Below the pieces are notes generated by a model that had not been told where the DNA came from, made no database searches, and saw only the letters and a list, made by a program, of their open reading frames with translations. Below are positions 1-11,765 of a stretch of 64,000 nt of DNA, piece by piece. Origin of the DNA: Undaria pinnatifida (taxonomy: Eukaryota > Sar > Phaeophyceae > Laminariales > Alariaceae). Position 1 is the stretch's first letter. Every line of letters starts with the position of its first letter. The translations under genes were made by a program, and so were the position numbers. The DNA lies in the NCBI GenBank assembly GCA_012845835.1, contig JABAKD010000016.1, positions 22,435,182-22,499,181 of the forward strand, in the 5' to 3' direction.

Positions 1-420
1 AACGCAGGGTTTCCGCGGTTTCAAGTTAATCGCACCGTTAAATATAACTGATTTGTTATTTTTGGCATCGTATCTTGATGCACACGGTGCAATTCGGTTT
101 CGACGGCATTCCTAATCTTACCGTGCCGTTCGCTGCGGTTTTTCATTACGGTGCGGTTCGGTGTTGTGATATATCCTATGGTGCACGGGTCGGTGCGGTT
201 GTCAGAAAACGTAAATGCCATAATTCGGTTCGGTGGCGTTTTCAGATGTCGTGATCCCTACGGTGCGGTTTAGGTATGTATTATGTTCTACGATGCGATT
301 CAGTGCGGTTTTTCGAGATTTTGCAAACCCCACGTAAACATGATGCGGGGTTTTCAAGGGCGGGAAAATCCTACGGTGAGGAAGCGGTGCGGTTAACCGC
401 ACCGAGCCACACCGAACCGA
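1..420. repeat. Degenerate CGGTGCGGTT decamer repeat with perfect palindrome
   Basis: Variants of CGGTGCGGTT(T) recur every 20 to 60 bases through the first 420 bases. One copy meets its own reverse complement to form a perfect 20-base palindrome at 385-404. I see no convincing reading frame here; the open frames arise because the repeat lacks stops. It may be a diverged satellite or the end of an element that starts outside the window. Confidence 0.5.
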
Positions 421-454
421 TAGAAAAAACCACAACGCAATTGACCCTATAAAA

Positions 455-880
455 AAAATGTAGGGACAAAGAAGGGGGAAGGGTATCACATCAAAGGGAA
501 AAGGGGACAACTGCTCAGCAAGACCCCCCGTACCGGCAGTGGCTGTACCGCAGTATCGGCTGACCCGTGACCCCCGGAGGGGGATGGAGCAGGCTCCCCA
601 AAACACGAAACACGGGAACAAAATACGCAAGGTAGTCGCAGTAGCTTGAGGCAACGTAAACAGGTTCTCTTTGCTAATCGGGCTGGTGTTTTGTTACCCT
701 GTCTGCCGCCTCCTTCTTGGTTTGTAAAAAATAGAAAACAGCGGTTCCCTACTCCTCCCACGCCCCTTTTCGATTTGAGCCTCAAGACTCCAGGCTTCGC
801 GGTGCTCTGACCTATTTTGTTTCTCCTCGTTAACTTGCAACCTGGCGATGAACCGTTCGGCTGCTTCAAGGATCTACCGG
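455..880 (+). repeat. Dispersed repeat, family F, copy 1
   Basis: This stretch aligns by eye, in the same order and orientation, with 57855-58135. Shared blocks include TATCGGCTGAC, a CGCAGTA..GCTTGAG block, GTGTTT..TACCCTGTCTGC and ACCACGCCCCT-like ends. No terminal repeats or coding capacity are evident. The two copies are diverged, so this is an old dispersed family of unknown class. Confidence 0.45.
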
Positions 881-1313
881 TATCACTTGCCCGCCTTCAT
901 TGCGTCATGGACCTACATCACGGCTTCAATTCCAAACTGACGTGACGAATCCTCCGTGAATTCTTTCTTCGGTGGATCGAAAACGGCGACGTTGTTTCTC
1001 ACGGCTGTGAGGCAGTCGTTCCGTGTCCCGCCCGGTCCCGTTTTTTTTACCGGCTATCCGCGCAAACATCGTCTGGCTGGGTAATTGTTAGGGCGGTGTT
1101 TTCTGGTAAGGTGGTTATTCGGGTTTTCCACGGCTTGTCTCGCCGAACAGCCAAGCAAGAAGTTACCGCCGTATACAAAGCGTCACGAACTTTCAATATC
1201 CGAGAGTATCGCTAGGTGCCGTATGCGAGGAATCTCGCGGAGAAGATATTTATGACGAGTATGCGTTACGAGGAGTAAATCAGTGGTTGCTGCGAAGTGG
1301 AGCATCGGCCCCC

Positions 1314-1655
1314 ATGCACACTCCTTCTCCTTCCTACTTCGATCGTTCAGCTATCCTACACAGGAAGACGACTGAGACAGCATGCTGCACTATGACTATG
1401 CATGTGGCAGTATTTTACATGAACTCGGAAGAGCTTGAGTGTGTCTACGAGGACATGAGGATGACGTTGGAGCAGGCATCACAAGAGATATACGTGATGC
1501 GTGGACCTGGAGACTACGTTCAAAGCGTGAAATTATATCTTGTGGTAGACCTGAGAAGCAGGGGCTGCCACTCTATCATGGATTATGCAGACACAGCTCG
1601 ACTCTGTAACGCGGTGTCCAATCCGAGAATCGAACTCGGGTTTCTGCAAGTTTGA
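1314..1655 (+). CDS. Hypothetical small ORF
   Basis: An ATG-started frame of about 113 residues with mixed composition, including an acidic stretch (NSEELECVYEDMRMTLEQA). I recognise no domain. Its last codons overlap a tRNA-like T-arm read on the other strand, so either the 3' end is not coding or the ORF is spurious. Could be a single exon of a larger gene. Confidence 0.2.
   Translation: MHTPSPSYFDRSAILHRKTTETACCTMTMHVAVFYMNSEELECVYEDMRMTLEQASQEIYVMRGPGDYVQSVKLYLVVDLRSRGCHSIMDYADTARLCNAVSNPRIELGFLQV
1616..1655 (-). other. tRNA-like T-arm (fragment)
   Basis: Read on the minus strand, CCGAG-TTCGATT-CTCGG forms a perfect five-pair stem around a canonical TTCGA loop, followed by ATTGGACA as a possible acceptor strand. 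The matching 5' acceptor strand, D-arm and anticodon arm are not found within 90 bases. It is therefore a tRNA 3'-half fragment or SINE-type relic rather than a functional tRNA gene. Confidence 0.3.
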
Positions 1656-2360
1656 CGTGGATGCTCGATGCTCTCGAGCATCAGGATTTATTCAGGATAG
1701 TGTGCATGCTCCTCATCGCATGCTCGACATGACGTACATCATTTTGTGCTCGCTTTTGCTTGCGCGGGGAGGCTCGACGTCCACAACACACGTAGACACC
1801 TACGCTCCCTAGCACATACAACTAAGCACATGGATTCGAGACGCTAGCATTTAGTGTGGGTACCAGAAGTATATATGCTACAGCACGAGCGCTGGCATAT
1901 ATCGTCGCATATAAACGCCTGTCGCCTACTATTGTTTGCGCAAGTATGTGTTCTCGCTATCACATGTGCGATTGCCGGTGAATGCATGTAACATACACAC
2001 CTGGATGCTCGACACCCGTTCATTGTGGGTTCGTAAGCGCTTGTCGCATATTATGCGGAAAAGTGTATGCTTGCCATGCACGCATTCTCGCCAGAGCATG
2101 CATATATTTTGCATACACATACACTTGTTGGTAGTTTGAGTGCATGAGTGCTTGTCACCCGCGTAAGAAATATGAGCGCCAACACAATGCATACTTACGG
2201 TCGTGGGTGCTCGACACTTGCTTGTGGTGTGGGTACCTGTAGTCGAACATGGATGCTCGACACACGTAATGCATGCATGGACTTTCGACACTCGTTCGTA
2301 GTAAATAGACTATGGGTACGTATAGACCTACTATTATACGAATGCTTGACACATATACCA
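1655..2360. repeat. Irregular repeat of ATGCTCGACAC-type words
   Basis: The word ATGCTCGACAC and close variants appear near 1660, 1708, 2006, 2206, 2255 and 2342, often preceded by GG or TGG and followed by GTTCGT- or GTACGTA-like text. Spacing is irregular (50 to 300 bases). No strong coding frame survives across it; short ORFs on both strands are shadows of the word structure. Confidence 0.35.
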
Positions 2361-2409
2361 TACGCGTAAGTATGTAAGCTAATCACCAAACGTGTGTTAG
2401 CACACATTA

Positions 2410-3330
2410 GAATAGGTACATACAGATTCGCATGCCCGGTGCAGTATGCCCGACCCCTAACGTATTCTTAGTATGCTGTTGACGGTGTTGTTCTCGTCGT
2501 CGTTGCTGAGGATGTTCGCAAGCAGTCTACCAACAATAGAATCGGTCGGGCTCACCTAGAGCAGGCACGTCGTATTCCCAGGCGAGATACTAGTAACTTT
2601 AGCCATAACCCATGCTATAGGACGAGCATATAGCCGGAGCATGTTGAATATAAAACCATCAGGCCAGGCCCATTCCGGCTGTCCGCTTTGCCTTCCTTCC
2701 AGCCCCTGTGCGTTGCAGCCCGTGTGCGTCTGTTGATATGCTAGTGCCGCAGATGAGTGACACAGAGGGGACTGGAGACCGTGGATGACGAAACCCAGTG
2801 ATGTGGCCTTCGAAATATCTTCCCGGCGGGATAGGTTCTGCTTTGAATTTCAACAACACTGAATATACTCCCCTTCTCTAGGTCAATATCGCCGTCACCT
2901 AATGCTCCTCTGACCCTGGAGAACATGACCCCTTCTCTGTCGTCATCTTGCCTCCGTCACTCGTCCGCGCCCCGTCCTCTCCTTCCCCGCGTTCCATCGC
3001 CAATAATTTTATTTCTTATTAGCTTCCTTCCCAACTCGCTCTTCCACACCGCTTTATTCGCTGCCACCGCCTCCCCGCCGTTCCCCGCCCGCCACCCTTC
3101 CTCCTTTCCTACTCTACGCTCGCTATCTCGTCATTTTCCATCTTGTTCCGATCAGTGTTACCGTCGGCGTGGACGTTTATGTAGCCCCCTCGCGTATAGC
3201 TCACGTTGAATCATTCTTGAAAGCAAATAGATGGATTGACCTCGGACTGTCAATATGTAGTCTAGACGTATAGACTACCCTGTACACAGTGGTGTAGCAC
3301 CCACACACCTTGTCCGGTAGCCCAATCAAA
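2410..3330. other. No supported gene
   Basis: This stretch holds a pyrimidine-rich tract at about 2920-3150 whose open frame is Ser/Pro/Leu low complexity, and a short AT patch near 3240-3280 with ATAGTCTAGAC-type words. I see no exon, RNA gene or element with recognisable ends. Confidence 0.4.
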
Positions 3331-3339
3331 AGCACCTCA

Positions 3340-3660
3340 CTACTCAAGCGGGAGCCTCCTACTATTCGTGGCGCGGGTTCGCCTCAACAAACGTAGCTGC
3401 CTTGTTGTAGCACCAGCTAGCGTGTACGCCCGTGTTTGTGCCGGTGGCGTGACGAAAATGTGCACACCTCCCAACCCCCAACGCAGCATGTTGGGTCTCT
3501 TCAGGTAACACCCATCAAGGGTGGCACTGGTCATCACCACAGCGTGCCAAATTTGGCTAAAAAATCCTTCTGCATAACAACCATACCCCCCTCATGCGAC
3601 GCTGTCAACTCGTCGAACTCCTCCATGGTGAGATTTCCTGGCGAACCTTTTCTGGTCCCG
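3340..3660 (-). CDS. Coding-like block, interrupted
   Basis: Two minus-strand frames with protein-like composition abut. One runs from about 3650 to 3540 and begins at an ATG with MEEFDELTASHEGG. The second runs from 3540 to 3340 and reads ATLDGCYLKRPNML-type sequence. They differ in frame, so there is either a frameshift or a short intron. No domain recognised. Could be a decayed exon. Confidence 0.2.
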
Positions 3661-3849
3661 AATTCCACTGGTTTATGTGGACCCGTGAAATGGGAGGACT
3701 GTATCACTTCCTTGGTATATGTGTTCCTGACTCACAGGACTCCTCCGTTGATAACGAACCAACATACTAAGATGCTACATTAGCACGGCACCCAGCATCG
3801 TTGGATCCCAATTTGCGTAAGACGATATTGATCTTATTCGTTGCAGTAA

Positions 3850-4250
3850 ACAATATAGTCTATACAACTAGTCTAGGTTTTTACCGTGGAATATAATATG
3901 TACAACTATATGGTGGTGCATGTAATATATACACCTAGAGCCATCCCACGGTAAGGTTGCAGCAGCAAGTTCCTGAGCTCCAAACATAAGGAACTCAATA
4001 TCTCACCCAGAAAATTACTTCGAAGGCATTCGGTCGCACAACCCGACTAAGCTTCCATGCCTTAGTCCAAAAATATAATGTACTCGTGAAATTACTTCGT
4101 TGACCGGCAGTTCCTCATATGAGGAACTCAATCGCCCAGGGACTTTTTGGCGCAATCATACAACTGCAACCCCTACCGTGGGATGACTCACTAACCGTGG
4201 TACATAATAATTCGTTTATACGTTTAGACTATACAACTATACCGTGAGAT
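3850..4250. repeat. Foldback element
   Basis: An inner inverted pair, CATCCCACGGTAAGGTTGCA near 3943 and TGCAACCCCTACCGTGGGAT near 4164, is surrounded by weaker inverted text (TAGTCTATACAACTA and TTTAGACTATACAACTA). The interior also repeats GGAACTCAAT at two sites. Size and structure fit a non-autonomous foldback DNA element; a target duplication is not clear. Confidence 0.4.
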
Positions 4251-5418
4251 TTTTTATCGGGTTGCACTTGCTTTCCGTTGTTCTCAACGAAACGTTAGAG
4301 CTCCTTACGTGACGAACCTAGGACAATTTAGGCATTCACGTAGGAACTGCACAATCAGCGCCCTATGTGGGTTTTGTCCTCTGCGGTCGTCTCTCTCCTC
4401 CTTACAATCCGGTACTATCCCGGTGGCGGTTGACATTGAGAATGCCCTGAATTTGTTAAATGTTTTGCTGGAAAACCTTAATGTTAATATTTCGTTCTGG
4501 CGAATCCGTGATGACTGTTTGGGCGAGAGGCCGGCGACAGCGGTGATGCATCTTACCTTCAGTGCAGTGGTGAACGCGGAATACAATGTAACAAGCAGGT
4601 ACAACCGACCGCAGACCAGGGATGAGAACAGTAGGTATCACGCTGGCAGTCCATGTCACTTTGGTGGCAAATCCCCGGGTTGTTCAAAACAGGGCCGAGC
4701 AGTGTCTAATTTCTTTACTATCAATTTGTGACGCATTCCTTCCTGCCGGTAGGCGCTAGTTCTGATATCTTCTGTTCATATGAAAAATTCGTTTCGGCTG
4801 TGGATACTCTTAGCGTACCGGGTAATGTACTCAGCATATTGGGAGCCGTGGCCAATTGGAAGTAGCAACACCACCCAGGTTGCTGTTACGACCTACCCGT
4901 ATGTTTGGCGCAATCATAGTTCTCACAATAATGCGTGAAAACCAGGACGGTGGTCGTTAATGTACAGGAAACAGTCTGTCACCACCTTTTTAATTTTTAA
5001 TTTTTTCATCGTTCGGCGGATGGGGAAAAATAAAGCTTTCGCTCACCACACTTTCCAAGTATTTTCATACGCGTCGTGTGTCGATTTAAGTCAGTTGCTT
5101 TCGCAGCCCAACGCTAGCTGGCGCACCCTTCGGATCCCATTGGAGGTATAGCGTGAGCTGTTCCTATCAGTGGTCTTCGTCACAAACCCGGCAGCGCAAG
5201 CTACCGTTGTGTACGGATACCACCATCAGAGAAATTAGTCTTCAATATAGCTGAAAGTGAAAAGAATGGCTTACTTCGAAGTATGTTGTTATCCATTTTA
5301 ATAATGCTTCTGTGAGGCTCGAAGGAAGCCACGTTCCAATGGTCTCACACCTTACACGCGACAATAACCTCCCGGCGGTCGACATATCTACGCCAACTTT
5401 CTTGTTACTATTGACCAA

Positions 5419-5678
5419 GGCTACGGTAGGGGGGGGTACCCCCCGTTTCTACTGGTGTGTTTGAGCCAGTCGCACGAGTGACTCTGTACCTCACGGATGA
5501 AAACGGTCTGGGCAACTGTTTTGACGCAGCTTAGATCACCTTTGCATTGCGGATTGATTTCGTCAATGTGAAACATGAAATAAAAAGTAAGATCGCACAA
5601 TATCAAAAGGGTTACTCGCGCGAGTGACGCCTAGCCACTGAAATTCAAGGCCCAAAAAGGGACCCCCCTACCGTAGCC
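5419..5678. mobile_element. MITE with GGCTACGGTAGGGGGG terminal inverted repeats
   Basis: The left end GGCTACGGTAGGGGGGGGT is matched inverted by ACCCCCCTACCGTAGCC at the right end, giving a 260-base element with about 17-base arms. Subterminal words CACGAGTGAC and CGCGAGTGAC lie near each end. No coding capacity. No convincing target duplication flanks it. The G-run termini recall MITE family B in this window, but the rest differs. Confidence 0.6.
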
Positions 5679-6639
5679 TGGGTCTAATTTCCTTGTATAT
5701 GTCATGGTCAAGGGGTCTTCGGAACGCTGCATTGGGAGACGGAACACCATGGATGATCAACGATCATTTACACTTCTTCCAACTCAAGGTTGGCACGATT
5801 CTGTTGCAGGTTGACACACGCCGTCCCATGGCCCGACTGTTCCTGAGACATTCCGCCTAATTTACTCCGCAAGTGTCCAAAATACTTGATCCCTAGTGTT
5901 CCGCGTTGTTCGTTTCGTTTTTCTTATCAGCGCCAGGCTCGACAGGTCTTCTTGAAGGACCACCCTCTCTAAGAATGATCCACTTGGCGCTGGTGCCAAT
6001 GCCCAATCCATCGATAGGTAATGCAGCGCGAAGTGACCAGGCTGATGCCCTGCTAATCTGTTTGCCGCCTCCTACCCGCTTTTCTCGACGACGGTGTCGC
6101 TAACACCCGCCCGCCCCTAGGCCACTTTGCCTTGTACATCACATTTAAGTCGGATGCGTGACGCTTCCTGCTCTTATCCACCACTTCTTTGTGCCACTTG
6201 ACCATGAGCCGTTCGGTTCAAAGACCCCCCGCTACTCCTTACCCATATTTTGCTCTGCTTTTACGCATAGCAGGGTCTCCACATCAAGCGCGCCATGGCG
6301 GGTTGCTAGTTTCGTCCAACCTTCGTCGGGTAAAAAAAAATCGAGGCTGCCCGTGAGGCATTTTTGCTAGTTCGTCGGTCTTCCACGTGATCCGCGATTG
6401 TCTCGACCGTGCGGACACCATAACAAACACTACCCTTCTTGGCAATGAACCCGCGGTTGTTTTGCTCTACCACTACCTACGCCAATAAAGAACCGCCGTT
6501 TAGGAGCGATCTCCTCGATGCTTTCGCATATTTATTTGCTTTTTGACGACTTTGGCGTACGGTGCTGTTGATGTGGTCGGTGCACCCCAGAACATGGAAA
6601 GATGTTTCGTGTTGAGTGTCCACGTCATAGTCAATTACG

Positions 6640-7763
6640 CAAGTTTTCAACAACACGGGCTTTTGCCATGGAACCTTTCGATGAGAGCAGTACGGTCGTC
6701 ACTTCTTGTAAGTGAATCTCTGGACATAACTGTCAGTACCATGCCCACATGAGCCGGGATCGATACCATGTCAACCACAAGCTTGATTTCTTTGTCGATA
6801 ATGCCGTCCAGGCAAAAGAACGGGGTCATCTGAGTATGCTCCCACCCTGCTCCTTTGCAAAAGAACGAATGAGTCCAGGACGTCTGGCCCTGTATTTAGG
6901 GCAGCGTTCCAATCGTTTCCTGTCCGAAACGGTGAGCCAACGACTGTCATCCTCATGATATAAATAGCGACACCTCCGCCGACCTAGATTCAACGCTTTC
7001 GTAGTCGGCGCAGCAGCGTTCCTCATACGGCACGGCCTATGGCACGTATACCAACGAGCGGTTCATCGTCGGCACCCGCCTCATATTCCACGAATTGAAC
7101 TAGGTCTTCATGGTGGCTTTCCTCCATCAAGCGAACGCCCAACACGCCCATTATTGTTGCATGGGGAAGACCTATTTGCACATTAGCGCCGGCAGCTCGC
7201 AGCCCTAATGCAGCCCCTGAGTGATGTAAATTCGTTCAGAGTGCTCGCCATCATCCGCACAAGCGAGCCTACATTCGTTTGAGGAGCCCACCGACGACTG
7301 CAAGCATCCTCCCTGGTACGCCGAAGCATGAAAGCATCCCTCTCAGCTCTCAGATCTCGGTTGGCATAGGGCAAAGCTTTTTCTCTGGGATAAGAGTGCA
7401 CATACATGCGTCGGCACTCTAAGGACAGCATGTAATACATCGATAGACCGTGCCGGCCAGAAACTGCACAGATCTTCGTGATTCTCTCGCCTTCCCAGAC
7501 GTCGGTAGGGTGGGACTCAAGGAGTTTCACCAACAAACTACGTGGGTGGAAAATTAACCAAATCCCTCTGTGGTTTGTGTCGTCGATGTGATCCTTCGTT
7601 CTGTAGAGGGCAGCCAGTGGTGACTGCATCGTCTTTCCAATGTTCGTAGCTGAGGGACTCCTCCCATTCTCAAAATTGACGAGAACGTATTGAAATCGAA
7701 GGGCAATTGGTCGGGGTGGTCAAGGTTTAGTAACTCACTTGCAAGCATATCTGGTTCCGGCAC
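6640..7763 (-). CDS. Unknown gene, exon cluster (minus strand)
   Basis: The best block is 7183-7650, an open frame with protein-like composition. It contains HPRSLLVKLLESHPTDVWEG and a basic C-terminal half, and ends in a stop at 7183. A possible acceptor CCCTCAG precedes it. A second block at about 7763-7660 in another frame reads LLNLDHPDQLPFDFNTFSS. Weaker blocks occur at 7026-6826 and 6829-6647. Frames do not join without introns or frameshifts, so this is a spliced gene or a decaying one. I recognise no family. Confidence 0.35.
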
Positions 7764-7769
7764 TTCTCA

Positions 7770-8500
7770 ATTCCGCGAAAAACATCCCGAATGATCCCCC
7801 TAATCTGTCCGGAATTGGTTCATTTCAAAGTGATAATGCGAACGGCCGTTGCGTGTGGAACGCGTAGGGCGTCGATGGTTTTGCCATGTTTAAGGCCACG
7901 GAGGATGATATACAACCAGTCCCCCCATCTCTCCGTTTTCCCGGCTGACTGAAGTATTCAAAGAATTTTGCGGAAGCTATTGAGTTTGCTGCTATGTCTT
8001 CACGCTGTATTTGGATGTTCAGCTGATTGGGGCCACAGCTAAAAGCGGGGTTATAAACTCAATGATTGATACGCAGGAGATTGGTCGTCCGCACCCACGT
8101 ATCCGCACCGGGGTGCTGCGGTGGTAACAACTTTTAGAACCCAGAACGAAACTCCTAACTGTACGTTGATATTTCAGATGCACACAGCTACACCTCTTTG
8201 CTACGTGTCACTGTAAGCAGGGCTGGCCAAGAGCAGCTTTTAAGCCGGGCTCCCACTTCCTCATTCCGTCTTTGGATTTTCGAGGCACGTGCATTCTTAG
8301 GGTAATGCCGATGCGATTGCCTCCTGCGTTTGGTTTCCGATATTACCTGAATTGAACAATATTTTTCGCAAACGACCTAAGTTAATCTTGGCTAACAGCT
8401 GATGGAAAAAGTACAAAACTCGAGGGAGCAGAATGGAATGACGAAAAACTGTTTTTGAGCCAACCAAATCCATACAGGGTTCAATACATTGAAAAAAAAG
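7770..8500. other. No supported gene
   Basis: I see no convincing exon, RNA gene or repeat end in this stretch on either strand. Confidence 0.35.
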
Positions 8501-8550
8501 CTAAAATATAGACTATAGACAGGTCTAGACTATACCAGGTATCATTTTGT

Positions 8551-8627
8551 GTAGCTCATCGGCTGCACCAGCCGGTATCTAAAATACATGTCAGAGAAAC
8601 GTCTATGTGCTACAGCTGCCGATGAGC
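8551..8627. repeat. Small inverted repeat
   Basis: GTAGCTCATCGGCTGC at 8551 and TACAGCTGCCGATGAGC at 8611 form near-perfect arms around a short loop. Words like TAGTCTAGA flank it on both sides (about 8510-8535 and 8800-8818), as they do at the foldback near 3.9 kb. This suggests a relic of the same type of element. Confidence 0.35.
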
Positions 8628-9034
8628 CCGACTCGACAGGTTTGATCTTTAACGGGCAAATAGACCCCATGACCAGCTGTCCTATGCCATATGCTCGACG
8701 GTGGCTTTGCCAGAAGTATGGAGTTCATGCTAAACCTGCTACCGGTTTCCACCGGCCGTAAGTCTAAATCACCCGGTTTGATTCAGTTCTCTGAAACACT
8801 AGAGTATAGTCTAGATAGAAGCATATTATTTTACCCTTGGCAAAATGTTGCAGGTGTTTGGCTCTGACCAAATGCTTATTATCTCCAACAGCATGGATTG
8901 CACGAACCGTGCTAACTGCCGGCCTCCGTCACACAAAGGGACATGATGCACGAAAAGGGTACCAGTGGGAAGCCTATTGTAATCACCCCAGCATGCGATG
9001 CCGTACCCTGATACAAGTTGCCACGAAAACAGTA

Positions 9035-9105
9035 CACTCCAGCACCTTTGTGTGACCACGGACTACAGATATTTGACAAGAGTTAATGTGAGACAACAAC
9101 AACTG
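9035..9105 (+). repeat. (CAA)n-tailed SINE-like repeat, family D, copy 1
   Basis: Contains the family D core TGTGACCACGGACT, then GAGTTAATGTGAGA and a CAACAACAAC tail. The same order recurs near 19115, 21415 and 30101 on this strand and near 22080 inverted. A fixed 3' core ending in a short (CAA)n tail is typical of retroposed short elements. The 5' limit is not defined. Confidence 0.5.
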
Positions 9106-10229
9106 CATCCTTGACGCATATGATTCAAACAAACTTTATCTCACGCTTCGTGGCCCCGTACTTGAATGACACTCTTCCCCGGTACTGGCTAGCCGGACCC
9201 ACCCGCGAGACAATGAGATGCGAGAGTACACTCAAAGCTGTGTTTGCCCGCATGATACTTGCGTCAACGAGTAACAACTCAGAGGCCCTATTGACAAGAC
9301 GCAATCGTGCGGCAATTTAGTACGTACCCGAACTCGGGGGAACGCTGCTGTCAACGGCGACCCACCTGGTCCAATATACTCATTTCATCACACGCAATCA
9401 GTTGCACGTTTACGATTGATATCCTATTGCCAAAACATAACCGTGCCAGACTAATTCTCCCAACACCTTGCTTGATGGGGTCGACCTGGTGTCAAAGCGT
9501 ACCGTCAGTATTGGAGGTGACCCTATACACTACTTACTGCGCAACCCAAAAGCATACAAGAAAGAATATCGTCCAGCCCTTCATCCATTGAACAGTCCGC
9601 CGTTCGTTATGCACTATATAACGATTTCGATAGATATAATTCAGACACGGCCATGTGTAAAACACTCCTACTCATGTAAGAGCATACAGGTACAGCACCC
9701 GCGAAATCGTTTGCAGGAGTTGGATGCACGTATTTACGGTATTGGAAACGAGCAACCGTTCCACTCTCCAGCCACATCCATGCCGACTTTTTCTAGTTGA
9801 TACAAACCCAAATACCAATGTTACACACGCCCTCGGCCCGGACGTGGGGTCGAAGTAGGATACACTCCTCAATGAAGCCGATGAAGCCACACCTTGTCAC
9901 CCCTTTTATTTAGTAGTAGGAGTCGGCCCTTCATCTGCGGATCCCATACCCCTGCTATCGATAGTGTGCTCAGTCCGTGCGCCTAGAAATGTTTTAACCT
10001 GCCGTGGGTCTGTCAACGTCCGTCTACCGCCACCGTCGGCGTCGACGGTATCCCCGTTACATTGGGGTGCGCCACTTCTAGCTTAAACTCACAATCCACC
10101 CGATCTTGTCCATACTATTTTGCCTTTGATGGTCTGCTCTCTCCGCCTGTTTTTGGTTGAGTCCCGAAAGCACACGCACTAAGCTCGGAACCGGCTGGCG
10201 TTCTTGGATTCCCAATCGAACAAAGGCAA

Positions 10230-11102
10230 CTAGTGGCCATTCTTACGACCACGCTTTTTTGAAGGAAGGGTCGTGCCGGGAGACACGAAGTCGGCCGTTG
10301 CTTGCAAGTTGAGTAGGCCACCGGCCTGGACGAAGGCGTTAATTTGCTTCCAGGCTGGAACGGGCACCGGGGGCAAACTACCGATGTCGGGAGGGGAATC
10401 CCATTGGGCCCCGGCTGAAGTGGCGGCGTGGAAGACATCGCACGACCATTCCTTAAGGTCTTCATTTACCAAAGATATCATTCTTTCCCTATTTCCCGTG
10501 ATTTTGACGAGTCGGGGCCTCTCCCGGGTGTGTTGCCTCACGATTTCCACTCCCCGTTGCAACCCTTCGCGAAGTCTCGTGCAGCGTGCCAGACTTGCAT
10601 TGCTTTCGGCCCCCCTCACTACGATCATCACCACGTCTATGAAGATTTCCATCTGCTCGACGATAGACATATCCGTGGCGGGGTCGAGGGTAGGGCAGTC
10701 TGGCATAAAGTCACCCACATCGAAACCCGACATTTGCGCCATCTGTGCGGTGACTTCCCGGGTCGTGTTTGCTGTGTAGGATAACGCCTCCTTCAGCTCG
10801 TAGTGCTTCCCACCATGTACCGCAGGCTTCACTCCAGAGAGGACCCAGTATTTACGCACCGCGAGATTCCTCCACGCCAAGAAATTTTCGTTGGCCGCTA
10901 GCTCTATCTCCCGTTCCTTCTTGAATCGGTCGCTGTCGAATTCCGCCCGAGCTTGGGTGTTGGCCTCCACCTGAGTGGTCAGCTCCCGAATTACGTTTGT
11001 CAGGCTTTCCTCCTTGTCCAAGCACATCTCTAGGCGACGGGCAATCTTCGACATTTTTTCAGTCAGCTGCGTGTGGTCTTCGAGTTCCCCAGTGCTGGCC
11101 AT
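10230..11102 (-). CDS. Coiled-coil protein of unknown function
   Basis: An uninterrupted 290-residue ORF from an ATG at 11102; an in-frame GTG lies 60 bases upstream, but the ATG has a good ATA-ATG-GCC context. Residues about 5-65 look like a coiled coil (ELEDHTQLTEKMSKIARRLE and following). The middle is helical and acidic. The C-terminus is basic (PSKKRGRKNGH), suitable as a nuclear localisation or nucleic-acid contact. No catalytic motif or named domain is recognised. It is the longest clean single-exon ORF of the 5-15 kb region. Function not assigned. Confidence 0.55.
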   Translation of the reverse strand: MASTGELEDHTQLTEKMSKIARRLEMCLDKEESLTNVIRELTTQVEANTQARAEFDSDRFKKEREIELAANENFLAWRNLAVRKYWVLSGVKPAVHGGKHYELKEALSYTANTTREVTAQMAQMSGFDVGDFMPDCPTLDPATDMSIVEQMEIFIDVVMIVVRGAESNASLARCTRLREGLQRGVEIVRQHTRERPRLVKITGNRERMISLVNEDLKEWSCDVFHAATSAGAQWDSPPDIGSLPPVPVPAWKQINAFVQAGGLLNLQATADFVSPGTTLPSKKRGRKNGH

Positions 11103-11765
11103 TATGCTCCGTACGCTGCTCCGTACGCTCCTGCGTAACTTGGTTGCCACCTTTCGTAACACACGGCAGGGTCATATGGCCAAATCAAGTGGCAAAAACA
11201 TACTTGAAATGTTTGTTTTTTTCGATCGGTGGGTTTAAATACGTCATGTCGTTTCCATGAGCAATGTTTAAGGAATTTTAGCCAATGACTCATACAAAAC
11301 CACCATAAAAAACACAATCCTCATCATGAGACGAATCTGAAATAACTGACAAACCCATTGGGTCTTTACAACGTGTTTATTCTAACACCATGGACATCAA
11401 CGCAGTCCAGGTTTCGCCGATTTCTTCGACGACTGTCGCACTTGTGCCAACGTTTTGATTGTTTACGCATAGCAATCGTGCAGAGTAATAATCCCCTTGC
11501 CTGCTGCCTTGCTCGCACTATAGGGTGCGTGCCACGACCCTCGGTCATCACCAATAAATAGCAGGATATTCTGGCTGTGCTGGTGACATGCTCTTGTAAA
11601 AAGTATAACTTTTAGTTCGTATAGGCGGATAAGTGTTACACCAAGCACTACCTTGGCAGCAACGTCACCTAGATCCGGACGACGCCGAGTATTGCCACTA
11701 CACCAGGATTATTTCCTGTAGAGCAAGGGCCCTCAACAATACCGTGGCGTGCCAAAGTAATACAA

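Noticed and set aside
1616..1690. Complete tRNA gene on the minus strand
   Set aside because: Perfect T-arm but no D-arm, anticodon arm or paired acceptor stem within reach.
2925..3209. 94-codon '+' frame starting with ATG
   Set aside because: Pyrimidine-rich tract giving Ser/Pro/Leu/Phe low complexity; no supporting signal.
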